This document shows, piece after piece, positions 27,640-33,460 of a stretch of DNA of 33,460 bases. The stretch comes from Bacteroidales bacterium (GTDB lineage: Bacteria > Bacteroidota > Bacteroidia > Bacteroidales > UBA12077): the NCBI GenBank assembly GCA_030668615.1, contig DAOUTQ010000017.1, forward strand, positions 1 through 33,460, read 5' to 3'. Both the position numbers and the translations under genes were made by a program. The first letter of the stretch is position 1. The number at the start of each line of letters is the position of its first letter. Below the pieces are notes generated by a model. It saw only the letters and a program-made list of their open reading frames with translations, was not told where the DNA came from and did not search any database.

Positions 27640-30024
27640 ATGTTTAAAAACCTTATTAAAACAGCTTTCCGAAATATTTTAAAAGACTTTGGATATAGTG
27701 GTCTAAATATTTTAGGACTTACACTGGGAATAGCCAGTGCTTTATTCTTGATAATTTATATCTCTAACGAGCTTAGTTATGATAAATACCATGAAAATGC
27801 AGAACGTATTTATCGTGTAGCATCACATATTAAAGAAACAGATGATGAGTTTACATGGATTGTTGCTCAAGTTCCATTTGCACCTCAGGTGGTTGTTGAT
27901 TATCCTGAGGTTGAACATGCTGTTCGATTTATTGATGCTGGAAGAGAATTGTTTAAGTATGAAGATAAGGAGTTTTATGAGGAAAGCTTCTATTATGTTG
28001 ACTCAAATGTTTTTGAAGTCTTTACTTACGAATTAATAAAAGGAAATTCTGCTGATGCTTTATTAGAGCCAAATACAATGGTTTTAACTGAAACTGTTGC
28101 TGCAAAATATTTTGGTAAAGAAGACCCAATTGGAAAAACTCTGGTTAACGGAGAGGATACATATAAAGTTACTGGTATTATAAAGGATGTACCTTACAAT
28201 TCTCATTTTCGATTTGATGGTTTATTATCAAGAAGCAGTTTACCAAAAGATTTTGGAAATAGCTGGGGAAATTTTGGTGTTTATACATACATAATGTTGC
28301 CTGAAGGATTAGACTATAAACAGTTTGAATCAAAAATTCAGGAAATGTATGGTAAATATATGGCAGAAATATTCGAAAGTATGGGAATAAGTATCGAATA
28401 TATTTTAGATCCAATACTTGATATTCATTTAAAATCAACAAGTTCCGGTGAACCCGAACCAACGGGTAGTTATGCATATGTATTAATTTTTGCAATTGTT
28501 GCTTTATTTTTCATTTTAATTGCAGCCATGAATTACATGAACCTGGCAACAGCCAGATCAACAAAACGAGCTCGGGAAGTTGGTCTTCGAAAAGTAGTAG
28601 GTTCACATAGAGGAAGTTTGATAATTCAGTTTATAACAGAGTCTGCTTTATTTACATTTATTTCATTAATTCTGAGCATAGTGTTGGTAGTATTACTTCT
28701 GCCACAGTTTAATCAACTAGCCGGAAAATCATTTGAAATTAGCGTTCTTTTAAGTCCTGTAATTATTGCAAGTGTTATAGGTGTAATTGTTGTTATTGGA
28801 ATATTCGGAGGAAGTTATCCTGCTTTTTATTTATCCAAATTTAGCCCATTAATAGTAATGAAAGGTGAAATTACGAAGGGCTCTTCTGGTAGTTTATTCA
28901 GAAAAGTGTTGGTAGTAATTCAGTTTACTATTTCTGTTGCAATGATTGTTTCTACTCTGGTTGTATTTAAACAGTTAAATTATCTGAAAACAAAAGACTT
29001 GGGTTATGATATGAATAATGTCATTAGTCTTCAGTTTACAACAAGAGACATGATTGAAAAATATCCAGTTTTAAAACAAGCTTTACTCGAAAACCCAAAT
29101 GTAAAATATGTTAGTTCTACTGGCACTAGAGTTGGAGACGGTTCCGGAAAAATAATAATGAATGTTGAAACTGATGATGGAATGCAACAACGAGGTGTTA
29201 ATTTAGCAGGAATTGATCACGATTTCATTGAAACATTAGGAATAACAATGATTAAAGGGCGAGATTTTCAGGAAGATATGCCATCTGATACTTTACTTGG
29301 AGTAATTGTAAATGAAACAATGGCAAAGAGATTAAATTGGACTGACCCAATTGGTAAGAGGGTTGAATTACAGGGACGAAATGGTCAGGATTTTTTAAGA
29401 GCTACAGTTGTTGGAGTTATGAAAGATTATCACCAAACAGGCATGTATAACGAGATTGAAACACTATTGTTCTATTACAGAATGAATAATAGATTGGTTT
29501 ATGCAAAACTTAATGGTCAGGATGTTCAGGAAACTATACGATATATAGAAACCCGATGGAATGAAATTTTTCCACAGCAGCCATTTGAATACTCATTCTT
29601 ATCAGATCGTTTTAATGAACAATTTGGTGCAGACGAAAAACGCGGGTTTATTTTCACTTTATTTACAGTCTTGGCAATCCTAATTGCCTGTTTAGGTTTA
29701 TTCGGACTAGCTTCTTACACTGTTGAACAAAGAACCAAAGAAATTGGAATTAGAAAAGTTGTTGGTGCATCAGAAGGTACAGTTGTAAAGTTAATTTCAA
29801 AGGAATTCTTAATATTAGTTTCGATCGCAATTCTGATAGCGTTTCCACTGTCTTTTTATTTTATGAGAGACTGGTTACAGCAATTTGTTTATAGAACCAA
29901 CCTCGGTTTGTTTATATTTATTTTGGCAGGATTAATTACTATAGCAATTACCTTTGTAACAATAAGCTTCCAGGCATGGAAAGCAGCAAATACAAATCCG
30001 GCAGAATCATTAAGAGTAGAATAA
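27640..30024 (+). CDS. MacB/FtsX-type ABC transporter permease 4
   Basis: LNILGLTLGIASALFLIIYISNELSYDKYHENAERIYRV..., QRTKEIGIRKVVGAS...NPAESLRVE. Confidence 0.93.
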   Translation: MFKNLIKTAFRNILKDFGYSGLNILGLTLGIASALFLIIYISNELSYDKYHENAERIYRVASHIKETDDEFTWIVAQVPFAPQVVVDYPEVEHAVRFIDAGRELFKYEDKEFYEESFYYVDSNVFEVFTYELIKGNSADALLEPNTMVLTETVAAKYFGKEDPIGKTLVNGEDTYKVTGIIKDVPYNSHFRFDGLLSRSSLPKDFGNSWGNFGVYTYIMLPEGLDYKQFESKIQEMYGKYMAEIFESMGISIEYILDPILDIHLKSTSSGEPEPTGSYAYVLIFAIVALFFILIAAMNYMNLATARSTKRAREVGLRKVVGSHRGSLIIQFITESALFTFISLILSIVLVVLLLPQFNQLAGKSFEISVLLSPVIIASVIGVIVVIGIFGGSYPAFYLSKFSPLIVMKGEITKGSSGSLFRKVLVVIQFTISVAMIVSTLVVFKQLNYLKTKDLGYDMNNVISLQFTTRDMIEKYPVLKQALLENPNVKYVSSTGTRVGDGSGKIIMNVETDDGMQQRGVNLAGIDHDFIETLGITMIKGRDFQEDMPSDTLLGVIVNETMAKRLNWTDPIGKRVELQGRNGQDFLRATVVGVMKDYHQTGMYNEIETLLFYYRMNNRLVYAKLNGQDVQETIRYIETRWNEIFPQQPFEYSFLSDRFNEQFGADEKRGFIFTLFTVLAILIACLGLFGLASYTVEQRTKEIGIRKVVGASEGTVVKLISKEFLILVSIAILIAFPLSFYFMRDWLQQFVYRTNLGLFIFILAGLITIAITFVTISFQAWKAANTNPAESLRVE

Positions 30025-30043
30025 TTTCTATCATATATTGTTG

Positions 30044-30076
30044 AAAGAGCGACTTTTTTAGGTCGCTCTTTTTTAT
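30044..30076 (+). terminator. Intrinsic terminator after permease 4
   Basis: AAAGAGCGAC (30044-30053) / GTCGCTCTTT (30062-30071) followed by a T run. Confidence 0.9.
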
Positions 30077-30228
30077 TCCCTCTCAATGAGTACATTTTTG
30101 AACAGTTGTGTGCAGTAACGGACACTTTTTACAAGCGTCGAATCATTACAAATGCCAGTATATCAATATTATATAATCTTCGGAATACAATTTGAGTATT
30201 AGTTTTAATAATTATTAAAAACAACAAA

Positions 30229-32641
30229 ATGCTTAAACATAATTTAAAGATAGCATTAAGGAATATTATTAAAAACTGGAAATATTCGCTTATAAATATC
30301 GGTGGACTCGCCATTGGACTGGCAAGTTTCGTTTTGATTGTTTTGTATATAAATGATGAGCTAAAATACGATTTGCATCACGAAAATGCTGAAAATATAT
30401 ATCGTGTAAATAGATTATATAATAGCAATAATGTGGATGAAGATGCAGCGACTGTTTCATTTCCTGCAGGACCGACTTTAGTAATGGATTATCCGGGGAT
30501 CGTAAAAAGTCAGGTTAGGTTCTTTAACCAGTTAAGAAATCAATGGTTTTTTGATTATCATAAAAGCGATGATGAGATAATACGTTTTAACGAACCACGA
30601 TTCATGTTGGCTGATTCTACTGTATTTGATATTTTCACGTTTCCTTTTATTGAAGGAAATCCTGAAACTGCTCTCGACAGACCTAATACAATTGTAGTAA
30701 CGGAATCAACCGCAAAAAGATATTTTGGCAATGAGCCTGCAATTGGTAAGGTGCTTCGGGTTGAGGAAGGGCTTGATTTTGAAATTACAGGCGTAATAGA
30801 AGATCTTCCAACTCAATCTCATTTTAAGATTGATATTTTAGGATCACTTAACACTTTTCGCCAGTTTAATAGAAACGGACAATTTCCTCAAACCTGGATC
30901 TGGAATCCTTGTTGGACTTATGTTCAACTTGAAGATGGAGTAAATCCAAATACTTTGGATGAAAAATTCCCTGAATTTTATCTGAATCATTATATTGACT
31001 TGAAAGATGCTGATGTAACTCTTTATTTGCAATCGCTTACTGATATTCATTTAAAATCACATCATTTATACGAAATGCGACCAAATAGTAACATTGTTTA
31101 TGTATATATTTTATCAATAGTAGCTGCAATTATACTTATGCTTGCATGCATTAACTTTATGAATTTAGCTACAGCAAGTTCAGCAGGAAGAGCTAAGGAA
31201 ATAGGATTAAAGAAAGTGTTTGGTAGTTTAAAAAAGAAATTGGTTTTACAGTTCTTAGGTGAAGCTGTTGTGCAAAGTTTTATTGCAATGCTTATTGCAT
31301 TAATATTGGTTGAGCTTCTATTACCCGGTTTCAATAATTTTACTGGCAAAAACATTATATCAGCTTTTTTAGTTGAGCTAAAAATTGTTGGGTTTATATT
31401 TGCTGTAGCTTTGGTAGTTGGGATAATAGCAGGTGTTTACCCTGCGTTTATTCTTTCATCATTTAAACCATTAAAGGTTTTAAGAGGATCTTTAAGTAAT
31501 GGTGCAAAATCAGGTAAAGCAAGAAAAGTATTAGTGATTGTTCAATTTTCTATTTCAATTAGTCTTATCATAGGTAGTTTAGTTGTATATGCACAATTAG
31601 AATTTCTAAGAAATGCTGAATTAGGATTTAATAAGGATCATATAATAAACATTGAACGAGTTGGTCCCTTATTTAGAAATTATGAGGCTTTTAAGCAAGA
31701 ATTATTAAGTCATAAAGATGTTGAATACGTAACTGGGGCAGAAGACTATTTAGGAATAAATCATAATACGCGTGATTACGAAATTGAAGGCTTAACCTGG
31801 GCAAAGGTTTTATATCCCTGCATTTTTAGTTGATTGGGATTTTGTAGAGACTTTTGATATTAAAGTTGTTGAGGGACGTGCGTTTTCAAGAAAATTTCCG
31901 GGTGATACCATTAATGCTGTTATGATTAATGAAACAATGGTCAGTGATTTAGGATGGACAAACGAAGAAGCAATTGGTAAAAAGATTATTTCTCGTGATG
32001 GTGATGAAAGTGTGATTGGTGTTTATAAAGATTTTCATGCTATGTCATTACATCGTCCGGTAAATAAATTTATATTAGATATGCCAAGACGACCGGTTTT
32101 TGCTTCTCGTGTAATTTCAATCCGATTTAGTTCAAATAATTATAAAGAAGTATTAAAGCACATTGAAAATACTTGGACCGAATTTGTTCCAACTCGCCCA
32201 TTTGAGTATCAGTTTTTTGATCAACAATTGGATGAACTTTACATTGATGAGTTAAGATTTGGTCGATTCTCACTTATGTTAACAATCCTAGCAATTATTA
32301 TTGCCAGTATGGGATTGGTTGGATTAACATCATTTCTTGCAGAGCAACGTACAAAAGAAATTGGAATTAGAAGAGCGTTAGGATCTTCTTCCTGGGCAAT
32401 AATTAAATTAATGGCCAAAGAATTTTTAATACTACTTTTAGTAGCCAATTTAATTTCTTGGCCAATTACATATTATTTCACTAATAATTGGCTGGAAAGT
32501 TATGCAAAACATATTTCAACAAACTGGTGGTTATTTATAATGTCTGGTATATTAACAATGTTTATTGCAATGACAATTATTGCTTATAGAGCTTACAAAA
32601 CGGCCTTGTTAAACCCTGCACAAACTTTGCGTTACGAATAG
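30229..32641 (+). pseudogene. MacB/FtsX-type ABC transporter permease 5, split by a single frameshift (ORFs 30229-31833 and 31922-32641)
   Basis: The N-terminal ORF ends ...WAKVLYPCIFS*; the +1 frame from 31817 continues PAFLVDWDFVETFDIKVVEGRAFSRKFPGDTINAVMINETM... directly into the second ORF, which carries the second FtsX half and ends NPAQTLRYE. Confidence 0.88.
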
Positions 32642-32669
32642 TTTATATATTAAATATCATTATAATGAG

Positions 32670-32715
32670 CCTTTAATTGTTAAAAAAAATCTTTATCGAT
32701 TAAAGGTTTTTTTAT
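32670..32715 (+). terminator. Intrinsic terminator after permease 5
   Basis: CCTTTAAT (32670-32677) / ATTAAAGG (32699-32706) followed by TTTTTTT. Confidence 0.7.
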
Positions 32716-32755
32716 TTAATAACTGACAAAATTTCCGAAAAGAAATAACGGCATA

Positions 32756-32783
32756 TATATTGATATGTAGATTTATCAATATA
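32756..32783. repeat. 10-bp inverted repeat upstream of thioredoxin gene
   Basis: TATATTGATA (32756-32765) / TATCAATATA (32774-32783), 8-nt centre. Confidence 0.75.
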
Positions 32784-32815
32784 AAAATTATTTAAACCAA
32801 TAAAAGAACATTATT

Positions 32816-33166
32816 ATGTTAATGACAAATTTAAACCATGTTGAAAGTGCCGATAATCACAAAAAAATTCTCGAAGAAAATGAAAATGTAATGATATGTT
32901 GTGGTAGAATGGGACCTATGTGCTTACCTGTGTATGATGTTATGGAAGAACTTCAGGAAAAATACACAAATGTAAAATTCTTTGATATGGAGTTTGATAG
33001 TCCGGAAGCACATGTTATTAAAAATGCACCTGAATGTGCCGGATTTATGGGATTACCATTTACTATGTATTATAAAGATGGCAAAGTTGTTCAGGCAACC
33101 ACAAGTATTCAGAACATGGAGCAAGTTGTTTCAGTTTTGGATGAGAAATTCGGAAAACCTGAATAA
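32816..33166 (+). CDS. Thioredoxin-fold protein with atypical CGRMGPMC motif
   Basis: 116 aa; VMICCGRMGPMCLPVYDVMEELQEKYTNVKFFDMEFDSPEA...GFMGLPFTMYYKDGKVVQ (cis-Pro loop GLPF); located directly upstream of trxB. Confidence 0.8.
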   Translation: MLMTNLNHVESADNHKKILEENENVMICCGRMGPMCLPVYDVMEELQEKYTNVKFFDMEFDSPEAHVIKNAPECAGFMGLPFTMYYKDGKVVQATTSIQNMEQVVSVLDEKFGKPE

Positions 33167-33192
33167 TTCAGAAATAATATATTCTGACAGAT

Positions 33193-33460
33193 ATGGAAGA
33201 AATTTATGATGTAATTATATTAGGAGCAGGGCCTGCAGGATTATCTGCAGGCATTTATGCTTCAAGGGCAAAGCTAAAAACTTTACTCCTTAACGAAGGT
33301 ACGGTTGGTGGTCAGGTAATACTTACGCACGAAATAGCTAATTATCCAGGTGTTGAAAAAACAAATGGTTTTCAGCTTATTAATACCATGAAAAAACAGG
33401 CAAAAGAGTTTGGATGTACTATTAAAGCAAACTTAAATATTACTGGCATTAACTTGTCAA
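33193..33460 (+). CDS. trxB: Thioredoxin reductase, N-terminal part (runs off window)
   Basis: MEEIYDVIILGAGPAGLSAGIYASRAKLKTLLLNEGTVGGQVILTHEIANYPGVEKTNGFQL (FAD GxGxxG and ENYPG-like motifs). Confidence 0.92.
   Translation, partial: MEEIYDVIILGAGPAGLSAGIYASRAKLKTLLLNEGTVGGQVILTHEIANYPGVEKTNGFQLINTMKKQAKEFGCTIKANLNITGINLS

Noticed and set aside
28178-28495. 105-aa minus-strand ORF inside permease 4
   Set aside because: Antisense shadow with no domain signal; the plus-strand permease frame is clearly coding.
1-33460. CRISPR arrays, tRNA/rRNA genes, transposases or phage genes
   Set aside because: Looked for regularly spaced repeats, cloverleaf-like segments and transposase/integrase motifs; none could be supported.

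Overview
AT-rich window whose gene content, A-rich start contexts, T9SS sorting domain and TAnnTTTG-type promoters all point to Bacteroidota. Left part, from the start of the window: a partial tricorn/S41-type peptidase (-), a DksA/TraR-type zinc-finger gene, a small membrane protein, a decayed second copy of the DksA-like gene, a hybrid histidine kinase, a DsrE-like lipoprotein, asnA (aspartate-ammonia ligase), an SGNH-like hydrolase with a T9SS C-terminal domain, two hypothetical proteins and an M2/M3-type HExxH peptidase. Right part (11.3-32.6 kb): an expanded locus of five paralogous MacB/FtsX-type ABC permeases. Three of them are each paired with a divergent NtrC-like sigma54 response regulator and NtrY-like histidine kinase; the fifth permease carries a frameshift. 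The window ends with an atypical thioredoxin and the start of trxB. The most striking signal is upstream of asnA. Two consecutive Asn-rich mini-ORFs (7 Asn of 24 codons, then 6 Asn of 20) are each followed by an intrinsic terminator. In each, the last codons of the mini-ORF are complementary to the 5' arm of that terminator (antiterminator). This is a tandem, ribosome-mediated Asn attenuator in front of asparagine synthetase. All calls were made by reading the sequence; no database search or folding program was run.
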